DNA of 64,000 nucleotides. Origin: Myxocyprinus asiaticus. Taxonomy: Eukaryota; Chordata; Actinopteri; Cypriniformes; Catostomidae. The stretch lies in assembly GCF_019703515.2 (NCBI RefSeq), contig NC_059368.1, positions 28,017,289-28,081,288 of the forward strand. The letters run 5' to 3'. Shown in pieces: positions 37,101-46,310 of this stretch. The position numbers and the translations under genes were made by a program. The number at the start of each line of letters is the position of its first letter. Positions within the stretch are counted from its first letter, which is position 1. The notes beneath the pieces are model-generated. The model searched no databases. It was not told where the DNA came from and saw nothing but the letters and a program-made list of their open reading frames with translations.

Positions 37101-40065
37101 GGAACACAACTTAATGCGAGGAAACAAACTTGCAAGGGAATGCAAAACTTATTGAGAGGAGACTCAAACTGTTGTGAGGGAATGCAAAACTTATTGCGAG
37201 GGAATGTAAACTATTGCGAGGAATCGCAAAACTTATTGCAAGGGAACGCAAACTATTGCGAGGAATCGCAAAACATATTGCGAGGGAACGCAAACTATTG
37301 CGAGGAATCGCAAAACGTATTGCGAGGGAATGTAAACAATTGCTATGAATCACAAAACTTATTGCAAGGAAAACATTTTTTGCAAGGGAACGCAAAACTT
37401 AACGTGAGGAAACAAACTTGCAAGGGAATGCAAAACTTATTGAGAGGAGACTCAAACTGTTGTGAGGAATGCAAAACTTATTGCGAGGGAACGTAAACAA
37501 TTGCTAGGAATTGCAAAACTTATTGCAAGGAAAACATTTTTTGCAAGGGAATGTTTTGCGAGGAATCGCAAAACATATTGCGAGGGAACGCAAACTATTG
37601 CGAGGAATCGCAAAACATTGCGAGGGAACGCAAACTATTGCGAGGAATCGCAAAACTTATTGCGAGGGAACGCAAACTATTGCGAGGAATCGCAAAACAT
37701 ATTGCGAGGGAACGCAAACTATTGCGAGGAATCGCAAAACATATTGCGAGGGAACGCAAACTATTGCGAGGAATCGCAAAACATATTGCGAGGGAACGCA
37801 AACTATTGCGAGAATCGCAAAACATATTGCGAGGGAACGCAAACTATTGCGAGAATCGCAAAACATATTGCGAGGAACGCAAACTATTGCGAGGAATCGC
37901 AAAACATATTGCGAGGAACGCAAACTATTGCGAGGAATCGCAAAACATATTGCGAGGGAACGCAAACTATTGCGAGGAATCGCAAAACATATTGCGAGGG
38001 AACGCAAACTATTGCGAGGAATCGCAAAACATATTGCGAGGGAACGCAAACTATTGCGAGGAATCGCAAAACTTATTGCGAGGGAACGCAAACTATTGCG
38101 AGGAATCGCAAAACTTATTGCGAGGGAACGCAAACTATTGCGAGGAATCGCAAAACTTATTGCGAGGGAACGCAAACTATTGCGAGGAATCGCAAAACAT
38201 ATTGCGAGGGAACGCAAACTATTGCGAGGAATCGCAAAACATATTGCGAGGGAACGCAAACTATTGCGAGGAATCGCAAAACATATTGCGAGGGAACGCA
38301 AACTATTGCGAGGAATCGCAAAACGTATTGCGAGGGAACGCAAAACATATTGCGAGGGAACGCAAACTATTTCGAAGCAACATAAAATGTATTGAGAGAG
38401 AGAGAACGCAAACTGTTGTGAGGGAACGCAAAACTTATTGCGAGGGAACGCAAAACTTATTGCGAGGGACCGCAAACTATTGCGAGAGAATGCAAAACAT
38501 ATTGCGAGGGAACACAAAACATTGCGAGGGAATGCAAACTATTGCGAAGAAACAACGTATTGAGAGAACGCAAACTTTTGCGAGGGAACGCAAAACATAT
38601 TGCAAGGGAACGCAAACTATTGCGAGGAATCACAAAACTTATTGCGAGGGTACGTAAACTATTGCGAGTAATCGCAAAACTTATTGCGAGGGTACGTAAA
38701 CTATTGCGAGGAATCGCAAAACTTATTGCGAGGGAACGTAAACAATTGCTAGGAATCGCAAAACTAATTGCAAGGGAACGCAAACTATTGCGAGGAATCG
38801 CAAAACTTATTGCGAGGGAACGCAAACTATTGCGAAGGATCGCAAAACGTATTGAGAGAGAAAGCAAAACTTATTGCGAGGGAACACAAACTATTGCGAG
38901 GGAATGCAAAACATATTGTGAGGGAACAAAACTTATTGCGAGGGAACGCAAACTATTGCGAAGAAACAAAACGTATTGAGAGAGAACGCAAACTGTTGTG
39001 AGGGAATGCAAAACATATTGCAAGGGAATGCAAACTATTGCGAAGCAACGTAAAACGTATTGAGAGAGAACGCAAACTGTTGTGAGGGAACGCCAAACTT
39101 ATGCGAGGGAATGCAAACTATTGCGAGGGAACACAAAACTTATTGCGAGGGAACGCAAACTATTGCGTTGAAACAAAACGTATTGAGAGAGAACGCAAAC
39201 TGTTGTGAGGGAATGCAAAACTTATTGCGAGGGAACGCAAAACTTATTGCGAGGGAACGCAAAACATATTGCGAGGGAACACAAAACATATTGCGAGGGA
39301 ACACAAACTATTGCAAGAGAATGCAAAACATATTGCGAGGGAACACAAAACTTATTGCGAGGGAACGCAAACTATTGCGAGAGAATGCAAAACATATTGC
39401 GAGGGATTGCAAAATGTATTGTGATGGAACGCAAACTATTGCGAAGAAACAAAACATATTGCGAGGAAACGCAAACTATTGGAAGGGAACGCAAACTATT
39501 GCAAGGTAATGCGAAACTATTTCAGAAAACAATTTCCCGCCCTGTCCTGTAAGGGGCTCTGTAACTACATGCCGTATTCTTTATGTTGAGTACACATGCA
39601 AAACAAGCTGAAAACTGTCTCCGTATTACTTTATTGCTGCTTTATTCATCAGTAAATCAAGGCAGTGTCTAACGGCCAACCTCACATTGTTCCAAAATAC
39701 TGACAATGCTTTTCACTTTGGTTCTCAAGCGTATTTTTGAATGTAAGGCAATGTTTCCTCAGCACACATTTTCATATGCCACCACAAACAGAAGTGAAAC
39801 AAAATGCGAATTTTTGGATCATACTGCTGCAAACTCACTTATTAGAACCAGGAAATTAAGCAATTTTGACACAGTGGGATTAGACCTAAATGGAATGCTG
39901 GAACTGACACTAGTTAATCACGGCAGTCGTAATATTGATTATTTTTTTCAATTTGTTGTGCAGTCCTAATATGAAATATGTTTTGTGTACTTTATTCTGA
40001 CATTTAAAAGATTACATGTCTGATTTTTGTTCTTGTCGCTTCAGCAAATCAGATGGAAAAACTGA
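19142..40065 (+). CDS. vipas39: VPS33B-interacting protein (VIPAS39/SPE-39), complete, 18 coding exons
   Basis: Partner of VPS33B in the CHEVI complex, acting with RAB11-type recycling endosomes in apical sorting, lysosome-related organelle and collagen-modifier trafficking. Exons: 19142-19234, 19351-19465, 24669-24800, 24887-24925, 25011-25075, 25971-26027, 26454-26546, 26700-26733, 26838-26940, 27306-27333, 27590-27663, 27796-27871, 33717-33839, 34031-34072, 34606-34782, 34915-35004, 35084-35188, 40045-40065. They total 1467 bases (488 codons plus stop), all phases agree, and the human protein is about 493 residues. Diagnostic stretches: [15 protein letters not shown] at the N-terminus, an acidic run, [70 protein letters not shown], and the conserved end QIRWKN from a 21-bp last exon. 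The C-terminal half corresponds to the Vps16-C-like region. Three introns exceed 4.8 kb, all swollen by repeats. ATTAAA at 40463 is a likely poly(A) signal. Confidence 0.96.
19390..19432 (+). repeat. vipas39: Coding GAT/GAC repeat (poly-Asp tract)
   Basis: A run of GAT codons ending in GAC GAA GAT GAT encodes the acidic tract of vipas39 exon 2. The tract exists in the family, but its length here is set by a near-pure trinucleotide repeat and so may vary between individuals. Confidence 0.8.
19569..21073 (-). mobile_element. Tc1/mariner transposon with IR/DR ends
   Basis: 1505 bp between TA dinucleotides (19567-68 and 21074-75). Each end has an outer and an inner copy of a GCACAATTATTAGGCA-type repeat (about 19571 and 19729 on the left; about 20878 and 21049 inverted on the right), an IR/DR arrangement. 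The minus strand encodes a decayed transposase: a segment at 19844-20164 keeps DNAPSH and SPDLNPIE, the second Asp and the Glu context of the Tc1 DDE domain, and the N-terminal DNA-binding part (about 20490-20850) is in other frames. It sits in vipas39 intron 2. Confidence 0.88.
22268..23365. mobile_element. MITE-type element with TTAAAGGTGCA ends
   Basis: TTAAAGGTGCAGTATGTGAG at the left is answered by TTACATATTGCACCTTTAA at the right. About 1.1 kb, in vipas39 intron 2; the open frames within are not gene-like. Confidence 0.75.
23456..24644. mobile_element. GGGATAGTTCACCC-type element interrupted by another repeat
   Basis: The left end near 23456 and right end near 24644 (TGGGTAAACTATCCCTT) belong to the same family as 25159-25876. 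About 650 bp in the middle (about 23900-24560) is a different repeat shared with 3895-4390. The right end is only about 25 bp from vipas39 exon 3. Confidence 0.65.
25159..25876. mobile_element. Complete palindromic GGGATAGTTCACCC element
   Basis: 718 bp with both termini intact (TTAAAGGGATAGTTCACCCA and its inverse). The arms are complementary for much of their length, for example GGTCCATACAATGCAAGTGA on the left against TCACTTGCATTGTATGGAC on the right. It sits in vipas39 intron 5 and is not coding. Confidence 0.85.
26087..26384. mobile_element. MITE with TTAAAGGTGAAGT ends
   Basis: TTAAAGGTGAAGTGTGTAAT at the left and the inverse ATTACTTCACCTTTAA at the right; about 300 bp in vipas39 intron 6. 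Confidence 0.78.
28068..29337 (-). mobile_element. DNA-transposon remnant encoding a THAP-like zinc finger
   Basis: The left end TTAAAGGAGACCTATTATTG is typical of a fish DNA element. The minus strand has two overlapping frames (28908-29159 and 28711-28974). The first holds TCSVVGC and the second [11 protein letters not shown]; together they show the C-x4-C ... C-x2-H spacing of a THAP DNA-binding domain split by a frameshift. The right terminus is not found before LINE sequence begins near 29338. It lies in vipas39 intron 12. Confidence 0.6.
29338..32415 (+). mobile_element. L2/jockey-like LINE, defective
   Basis: The first frame (to 30505) encodes an apurinic endonuclease domain with FTETWM, GDFN and LSDH motifs intact, and stops where the family normally has Trp after NNDKP. 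Reverse transcriptase follows in pieces: [14 protein letters not shown] and FVDFSSAF (31190-31320), then directly [10 protein letters not shown] (31385), so the segment between these motifs, normally about 55 residues including the PQG block, is deleted. C-terminal fragments end near 31989. The 3' end has ACAAATTCCTTGTATGTG and GGCAATAAAGCT, typical of fish L2-type LINEs. It lies in vipas39 intron 12. Confidence 0.85.
32560..32870 (+). repeat. Degenerate tandem repeat (GTTGCTAGG type)
   Basis: Loose repeats of TTGCTAGGTGTTGCTAGCAT and GTGTTCTGGCTAGTTGCTAG over about 300 bp. Non-coding minisatellite-like sequence in vipas39 intron 12. Confidence 0.6.
32899..33255. mobile_element. hAT-type transposon fragment
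   Basis: It begins CAGTGGTTCTCAACCAGGGG, the characteristic Charlie-like hAT terminus. No matching right end is clear, and the following sequence runs into a TTCACCTTTAA end of another MITE family near 33250. Confidence 0.5.
34114..34500. mobile_element. Tc1-derived MITE
   Basis: Inverted ends CAGTACCAGTCAAATGTTTG and GTCCGAACTTTTGACTAGTA. The same family as 48981-49498 (shared ends and internal TTCTTCAAAGT motif). It lies in vipas39 intron 14. Confidence 0.7.
35830..39520 (+). repeat. 3.7-kb tandem array of alternating TTGCG/CGCAA dyads, 42-bp core unit
   Basis: It fills most of the last vipas39 intron. The core (about 37556-38345) is a near-perfect 42-bp unit made of a 20-base half, GGGAACGCAAACTATTGCGA, and a 22-base half (GGAATCGCAAAACA plus TATTGCGA). 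Each half contains TTGCG-(6 nt)-CGCAA, an inverted repeat able to form a 5-bp stem. Flanks (35830-37555 and 38345-39520) are degenerate and carry insert motifs such as GCAAGGAAAACATTTTTTGC and TATTGAGAGAGAACGCAAAC. Because 42 is divisible by three, long open frames run through it in several frames and both strands; single-base slips (near 37811, 37851, 37875, 37915) show that no frame is kept. I see no coding role. Confidence 0.95.
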
Positions 40066-40490
40066 CACATGGAGCCTGACAATATTGCACAAAAACACCA
40101 TGAAGCTGCCTAAGAAGGAACCTTGTCACAGGCTGGACAAACAGGACTGAGAGATCCCTAACTTGCTCAAAGTCTCAAGGGCATCGACTGCTTAAAAAAA
40201 CCAGTGGTCCCTTCTGCTTTATTCAGTGGGATAATTCTCTTGCCAGTGTCTGCTTAGTATGATTGTAAACCTGCCAAGTGTCCTTCTGCCAACTGTAGAG
40301 GTGAACACTGATGGAACATTTCAACTGAAATAAGGAAGACAACATCAGTGTGCACGTTACTGACGTGCACAAAATATTACTTGTCACTCTGAACTCTCCA
40401 CACCCTTTTGTTTTTTCCCGTGTATAAATGTAAGGACATTCCTCCTCCACTGTGTTTTACATATTAAAGATAATATATGATACAATTATT
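40066..40490 (+). other. vipas39: Probable 3' UTR of vipas39
   Basis: Follows the TGA at 40063-40065 and runs to an ATTAAA at 40463-40468. No other feature recognised. Confidence 0.55.
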
Positions 40491-41159
40491 TGAGGACTGT
40501 CTGATACAGTACAGGCTGTCTGGTTATGTGACTCTATCTTTTTTTTTTTAGTTGCTGTTCTGAAAAGTGCTTGACACAAGTTCTCTGAAAGATAATAGGG
40601 TAACCACAAAGTTTCTGTTAACAAGTGTTATTTATAGTCTGAATTATAACCTCAGATTGAGAGTGCTTAGTATCAGTATGAGCCAGGGAGTTTTGGATAA
40701 AAGCGTCTGCTAAATGTCATTGATTTTATCACCCTTTTTCTATTCTTCTTTTCCATAACCATAAAACTCAGAAAGAATTGAACAGTTTTATAGAGACTGA
40801 CAAATTGAAACGACCTTGTTTTCATCTAAAATGTGATGGATTGTATGCATTATACATTTTATTACAGATGTTGTTAGACCATAATAACCACAGGTAAGAC
40901 CATGGATGGTTTTTCAAAACTATGGTTGAACATAACGGTTTCTATAAAACAGACCTGTATTTATTATTTTAAAAATTTGCCAAACACATTTGGAATTTAA
41001 ACTCATAAAAATAAAAAATCTCCCTCATCCTCTAATATATTATGTTGTAGCCTTTGAATATACATTTCCACAAATTTGATAGCTACTAGTTTACTACAGT
41101 CAAACTATAATAATTTTGAGTATTTGTGAAAATATATTGTGCTGACTTCAGATAGATCT

Positions 41160-41530
41160 TAAAGGAATATTCTGGGTTCAATACAAGTTAAGCTCAATTG
41201 ACAGTATTTGTGGTATAAAGTTGATTACAATAAAAAAATCATTCAGACTCTTCCCTCCTTTAAAAGAAAAAGAAAACAGTTGTTGAAGCTGTTTAAATCG
41301 TTGTTTTTGCAGAGTTTTAGGGTTTACGGCAATACGTTGTGGCGATGAATTTGTAAAATTGGATAAAACTTTACACAGAAAAGGATAGTACGCAATTTTA
41401 TCACACTTAAATCATGTTAACGCCAGGGACTGAAAATGGTTCAAGGATCAAAAACCGAAACAAACTAAATTTTTTGCAGAACATAACTGAATCGTTTTTA
41501 GTCCCTGGTGAACGTGCATATTGTTGATGT
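41160..41530. repeat. Interspersed repeat fragment (GGGTTCAATACAAG end)
   Basis: AAAGGAATATTCTGGGTTCA with the following AAGTTAAGCTCAATTGACAG also occurs inverted near 58140-58175, so it is a dispersed family. Non-coding. Confidence 0.5.
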
Positions 41531-41562
41531 CTTGTGGCTATACTTTTGAAACAGTGAGGATT

Positions 41563-42156
41563 TTAAAGAGATAGTTCACCCAAAAATGAAAATTCTCTCA
41601 TCATTTACTCGCCCTCATGCCATCCCAGATATGTATGACTTTCTTTCTTCTGCAGAACACAAATGAAGATTTTTAGAAGAATAGTTCAGCTCTGTAGGTC
41701 CATACAATGCAAGTGAATGGTGATCAGACCTTTGTAGCTCCAAAAAGCACATAAAGGAAACATAAAAGTAATCCATATCAGATCAAAATTTAAGTCCTTT
41801 TTTACTCTAAATCTTCACATGTGATGACTGTTTAGTTTCACTTTCACATCTGAAGATTTAGAGTAAAAAGGGCTTAAATATTGATCTGTTTCTCATTCAC
41901 ACCTATCATGTCGCTTCTGAAGACTTAGATTTAACCAATGGAGTCATATGGATTACTTTTATGTTTCCTTTATATGATTTTTGGAGCTACAAAGGTCTGA
42001 TCACCATTTACTTGAATTGTGAGGACCATCAGAGCTGAAATATTCTAAAAATCTTCATTTGCCTTCTGCAAAAGAAAGAAAGCCATGTTTCTGGAATGGC
42101 ATGACTGTGGGTAAATGATGAGAGAATTTTCATTTTTGGGTGAACTATCCCTTTAA
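41563..42156. mobile_element. Complete palindromic GGGATAGTTCACCC-class element
   Basis: TTAAAGAGATAGTTCACCCA at the left and GGGTGAACTATCCCTTTAA at the right. Arms pair internally (for example TTTACTCTAAATCTTCACAT near 41800 against GATTTAGAGTAAA near 41855). Lies between vipas39 and gpr132. Confidence 0.82.
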
Positions 42157-42199
42157 ATAAAAATAACTAGACAATGAATATAGAAATGAACTATATACA

Positions 42200-42250
<51 letters not shown>
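42200..42250. repeat. (TA)n microsatellite
   Basis: About 25 uninterrupted TA units next to the preceding MITE. Confidence 0.95.
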
Positions 42251-42252
<2 letters not shown>

Positions 42253-42616
42253 CAAATCATATTAACATGTTCATTGTATATATACATAACTTAAATTGCT
42301 CAAATTTCAGAGTCAGTAAATAAAGAAAATAGCAGAATACTTACAGATTGCTGCTTGTGCCATTACACCTAATTCCTCATTTAAAATGTAACCCTCCCCG
42401 ACTAGTTTTAATGCAAAATCGTCATTGAATTTGTCCTATCTGCCCAGCAATCACATGGTTGATACTTATTTTCTCAAGACCACTGAGGCGATTCATGGTG
42501 TACCTATACTGTTTATCATGGTTATCTTATGTTTGTTCAGAATGTAAGAATGCATTGTGAACATCCATAATCCGAACCGTATAGAGCCTTCAAGGCTGAT
42601 TGGCCTGTCAGGAACA

Positions 42617-42738
42617 ACTCGGGGCACCTTTCACGATCGCGATCTTGCAAGCTTTGTCTGGGGGTTGGGGTGGCACGATTTGGGGCACCTTTCTCCAATC
42701 GCGATCTTGCGAGCTCTGTGCGGGGACGGCCGATCAGG
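42617..42738 (+). repeat. Two-copy GC-rich tandem duplication (61-bp period)
   Basis: GGGGCACCTTTC recurs at 42621 and 42682, each followed by AATCGCGATCTTGC-type sequence. This CpG-rich block is unlike the surrounding AT-rich DNA and lies about 350 bp upstream of the probable gpr132 untranslated exon. The short open frames here are shadows of base composition. Confidence 0.6.
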
Positions 42739-42959
42739 TACCCTGTTGTGCTGCCCCAGAGTTCGTTGCCGCTCTAGGCGCCTGCCTATATCGCCTATGC
42801 CAGGATCCGCTAATGCCTAGACAAGATGCTCACTTGGTTACGAGGCACAGTCACAGTGTAAAAGGTAATTTTCCCATGACACCTTCATGAACACTGAGAC
42901 AATGCTGTCAAAGCAAGCAGAAGTGCGATGATCACATGGTCATGTGTGGACTTGAAGTA

Positions 42960-43087
42960 ACCTACACGCGCTGTTTATCATACACATTCACGAGCTGCAC
43001 TGAGGGGTCCGGCATGTCTTCTGCTGTACTGTAATTTCTCTATGGTTACGGATGAAGTGCGGCCAAGTTCTTTAAAAACATTTGGAG
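42960..43087 (+). promoter_or_regulatory. gpr132: Candidate 5' untranslated exon of gpr132
   Basis: Sequence ending CATTTGGAG before the strong donor GTAAGAGTC at 43088. The matching acceptor, CTCGTCCCCAG, ends at 44578, six bases before the receptor ATG. The exon start is unknown. Inferred from splice signals only. Confidence 0.5.
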
Positions 43088-44583
43088 GTAAGAGTCTGTT
43101 TTATCATTTACATGTATAGAAAATCATAATTGCCTTTACATATTGAGAAGTACATGTGGTTTATCATTGTGCAACAGACGTAACGTTGCGTGAAAAATAT
43201 ATATTTCACGAATGTTGAAACAAAATGATGTGTGCATGTGTGTTTTACGCATTTAAATAGAGTTGGTTAATGCGTTTTAATAACCTAGAGAGCGGTAGAT
43301 TAAAGTAATACATTTACAAGTGGACAAATAAAAAAGTAATCAAGGTATTAACTTGAAAGTTTGGTATGGTTTGATTTTCGTGTCTTGCCAGTAAACAAAA
43401 GGAGTCCTGAATATTTAATGAAGATGTCACTGTCATTTAGACTCAACGAGTAAAAAAAAAATTTCTTCTGTTTTGCCAACTTTAAAGTGCAATACAAGTA
43501 TTTTTTTTTTTTTTTAACTGTAACGCATCATTTCAGTTCGTGTTTGAGCTTGTTTTAAAGACCAGGGGCGGCCAGGCTTCTGTCTAGATCTGGCCCTGCA
43601 CACAGCAGATGTGAAAGGGTTCGTACACTAGACTGGGCATCGACGGTGTTTTAATGAGTGCAAGGAGGTCACAAAACACAATAAAGACTATATCCATAGC
43701 TTGCTATCAAATGTTTTTGTCTCTGTGTCTTTCTGAACACGCACCATCAATGCCCATATTGCCAGTCCAGCTTTTCCAGGTTAATGTCCTTAGGTCAAGT
43801 GCATTACTTGCACTTCTTACCCAATCCTCAGTAGAGTTCAGGGCAGGGTCAGGGTTCTCCCCAATTAAAAAAGCAGAAATGGAGTGTCACTTAGTCAGGA
43901 AGTATACTGTGAGGAAACGTAAATGTGGGTCACTTTGTGACAGAATTTCTAAAACTTCTTGGCCAATAACTGTGCTTTCCTCATTTTGGTCTCATTTGCT
44001 ACTCACTTTGGGAAGCATTGGGATTTTTTTAGTTCATTTTGCAACAAATCTGGTTTCCTCCGTGTTTCCGTTAACGCATCTACCTGTCGTTTCAATTTTC
44101 TGTGCCAGCTGTTTTTCGTCTGTCTCTCCGCTCCCATAGATGATGGGGCTCTTGATGAATATTTCAGTGGCCGTCTTGTCTAGCTGGAGCAAAAGTAGGG
44201 AGTGTTTTATAAAAAAATAAAAAAAAACTTTCTGCCATCCCAGCCTAAAATATAGAGACAACTATATTTGGTGGTTTCCCTTGAAAAATGTAAACACTGT
44301 TTTTCTGTGGTGCTATGAAAAATATTGCTCTGTTTGTTTGAGCGACCCAATAGCCTGACAAAGCAACACTGACTAAACCAATGGCATGAGTATTGGGCAG
44401 GACAATCTGGTTGTTTGATCAACAGTGGATGATAGGAGTATTCTGTAAAGCTGTTTGAAAACAGTGTTTATTTTTGCAGTTTCATTTGGTGCCACTAGTG
44501 GTGCATAAATTACACGCTTCAGATGTAACTCTTTATCATCCCTCATTCTTATTTTTCTCTCTTTATTCTCGTCCCCAGAAGTG

Positions 44584-45579
44584 ATGCATGAATCCATGGC
44601 AGCACAGAGCATTTTGACGACCATGAATCAGAGTGTGAAAGAGCCTTGCAAAATACCGTTTGAGGAGGACCGCATTCCTTTAATGGTGCTGTACATTGTG
44701 GTTTTTGTCATCGGTCTGCCAGCCAACACTGCCACCGTATACCTCACCCTCCACCAGGTCTGTCGCAAGAACGTACTCGGCATCTACCTGCTAAGCCTGT
44801 CCTTGTGTGATCTCACCTACCTTTTCACGCTTCCTATGTGGGCTGTGTATGTCAACAGAGACCATGTGTGGCCCTGGTCCTCTATGGCTTGTAAAGTGAC
44901 TGGCTTTGTCTTCTTCACCAACATGTACATCAGCATTTTTCTGCTCTGCTGTGTGTCCATTGACCGCTATGTGGCGGTGGTCTATGCCATTGAATCTCGC
45001 GGTCTTCGCCAGAAAAGGATAGCCGCTCTTGTAGCTTTTTCCATCTACATGGTGGTGGGCTTGGGCCACATGCCAGTCTTTATTATGCGCGAGGGGAATG
45101 CCTCAGAGGGCAGTCACCGCTGCTTTGAGCCCGGCCACAGCACGGCAACAGTTACAGGATTCAACTACGCTCGCTTTTGCATTGGCTTTTGTGCCCCTCT
45201 AGCCATCCTGATCTTCACCAACAGGGCCATTCTTGCCAATGTGCAGGCAAGCACGGGACTCCAACCGCACCAGAAGGATAAAGTTCGCTACCTTGCTGTG
45301 GCAGTGGTGGCGCTGTTTTTGATCTGTTTCGCTCCATACCACATTATCTTGCTCATACGTGCCATTACCTTCCATTTCCCCAAGCTGCAGGCTGAATGTC
45401 ATTTTGAACATTACATCTACACGCCCTACAAAATCTCTCTGGGCCTGTCCACGTTCAACAGCGCCTTTAATCCCATTCTCTATGTGTTCTCCAGCAATAA
45501 TATCCGTAAGGAAATCAGAAATGGCATGGCAGCACTGTGTAACAAGAGTCATCTTGAGTCAGCGCTCAACACACAGTAG
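44584..45579 (+). CDS. gpr132: G protein-coupled receptor 132 (G2A-like)
   Basis: Class A receptor of the GPR4/GPR65/GPR68/GPR132 group, which in vertebrates respond to protons or oxidised/lyso lipids in immune cells. 331 residues in one exon; I chose the ATG at 44584, the first in frame after a good acceptor (44578). N-linked sites are N15-Q-S and N172-A-S (second extracellular loop). TM1 is about 31-56, with seven hydrophobic segments in all. C103 and C180 are the expected disulfide pair; DRY is at 127-129, followed by VAVVYAIESRG, which matches GPR132 closely. CFAPYH is at 248-253 in TM6 and NPILY at 296-300 in TM7. The C-tail is short, with Cys319. The neighbour downstream is convergent. 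Orthology to GPR132 rather than its relatives rests on the VVYAxESRG, YARF and FAPYH stretches from memory. Confidence 0.9.
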   Translation: MHESMAAQSILTTMNQSVKEPCKIPFEEDRIPLMVLYIVVFVIGLPANTATVYLTLHQVCRKNVLGIYLLSLSLCDLTYLFTLPMWAVYVNRDHVWPWSSMACKVTGFVFFTNMYISIFLLCCVSIDRYVAVVYAIESRGLRQKRIAALVAFSIYMVVGLGHMPVFIMREGNASEGSHRCFEPGHSTATVTGFNYARFCIGFCAPLAILIFTNRAILANVQASTGLQPHQKDKVRYLAVAVVALFLICFAPYHIILLIRAITFHFPKLQAECHFEHYIYTPYKISLGLSTFNSAFNPILYVFSSNNIRKEIRNGMAALCNKSHLESALNTQ

Positions 45580-46310
45580 CCAGCACAACATGCACAGTTC
45601 CAAAAGCAATTCAGACCCCGCCCCCACAAAGGGGGATGAAATGAGGACAGGTTGTCCCAGCCTAAGCTAAAACTTTTGTAATTTGCTTAACATGCCATGA
45701 ATTGGAATTGAAAAGTTGAATGATTAGAAAGGCAACATTCCCTTTGTACCTCATCATGCATATAGTTTTGTTTTGTATAAACAACATCACTGCAAATAAG
45801 ACAAAAATCTTGTGAAAATGCAAATTTCCTGTCATTTTATTTTGGGTCGAAGACTGAAAGGATCTCACGGTAAGCGCATCTCTGTGGTATTTCACACCTT
45901 TGTTGCTACTTCCGTCACAGAGTTTCTTTTAATCTGTTTGCTCTGAACTTTTGGATATCTTACATTTGACTCTTGCATACAGGTTTTGACATGTAAGATT
46001 CTCCGGACCATATTGATGGGTTCAAGATCGTCTTGCAGAGCTAGTCTTTTGATAGTGGCATAAAGTCTGGTCCACTTTGCAGCTCGTTTTGGCCAAAAGT
46101 TAACTGTTAGACATTACCATGTTTTTGTTTTTTTACAGTAACTTACTGACATTTTTTTCTTAGAGATGCTCCGATCAAACTCTCAAAGTCTGCCTATGTG
46201 CATGTTAATGCGAATAATTACCAGGATTTATGAAAAAAAAAATAAGTGTATGAAATGAACACATAAAGATGGAGGCTACAACCCCCAATAAAAGACATTG
46301 TGGGTTCCAA
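45580..46310 (+). other. gpr132: Probable 3' UTR of gpr132
   Basis: Non-coding sequence with AATAAA at 46287-46292. The polyadenylation site is inferred. Confidence 0.5.

Noticed and set aside
37462..38657. Long open frames (up to about 370 codons) on both strands across the tandem array, translating as 14-residue repeats
   Set aside because: The 42-bp unit is divisible by three and lacks stops in several frames, so long frames arise automatically. Single-base slips between units shift the frame, all frames are equally open, and the array lies inside a vipas39 intron bounded by conserved exons.
35830..39520. CRISPR-like array
   Set aside because: The genome is vertebrate, and the units are contiguous tandem repeats without unique spacers.
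43654..44139. 161-codon frame upstream of gpr132
   Set aside because: No recognisable domain; it lies between the probable untranslated exon and the coding exon, and its composition is intron-like.
44581..44583. GTG as the start of the receptor frame
   Set aside because: Vertebrate genes start at ATG; the first in-frame ATG is at 44584, just after the splice acceptor.
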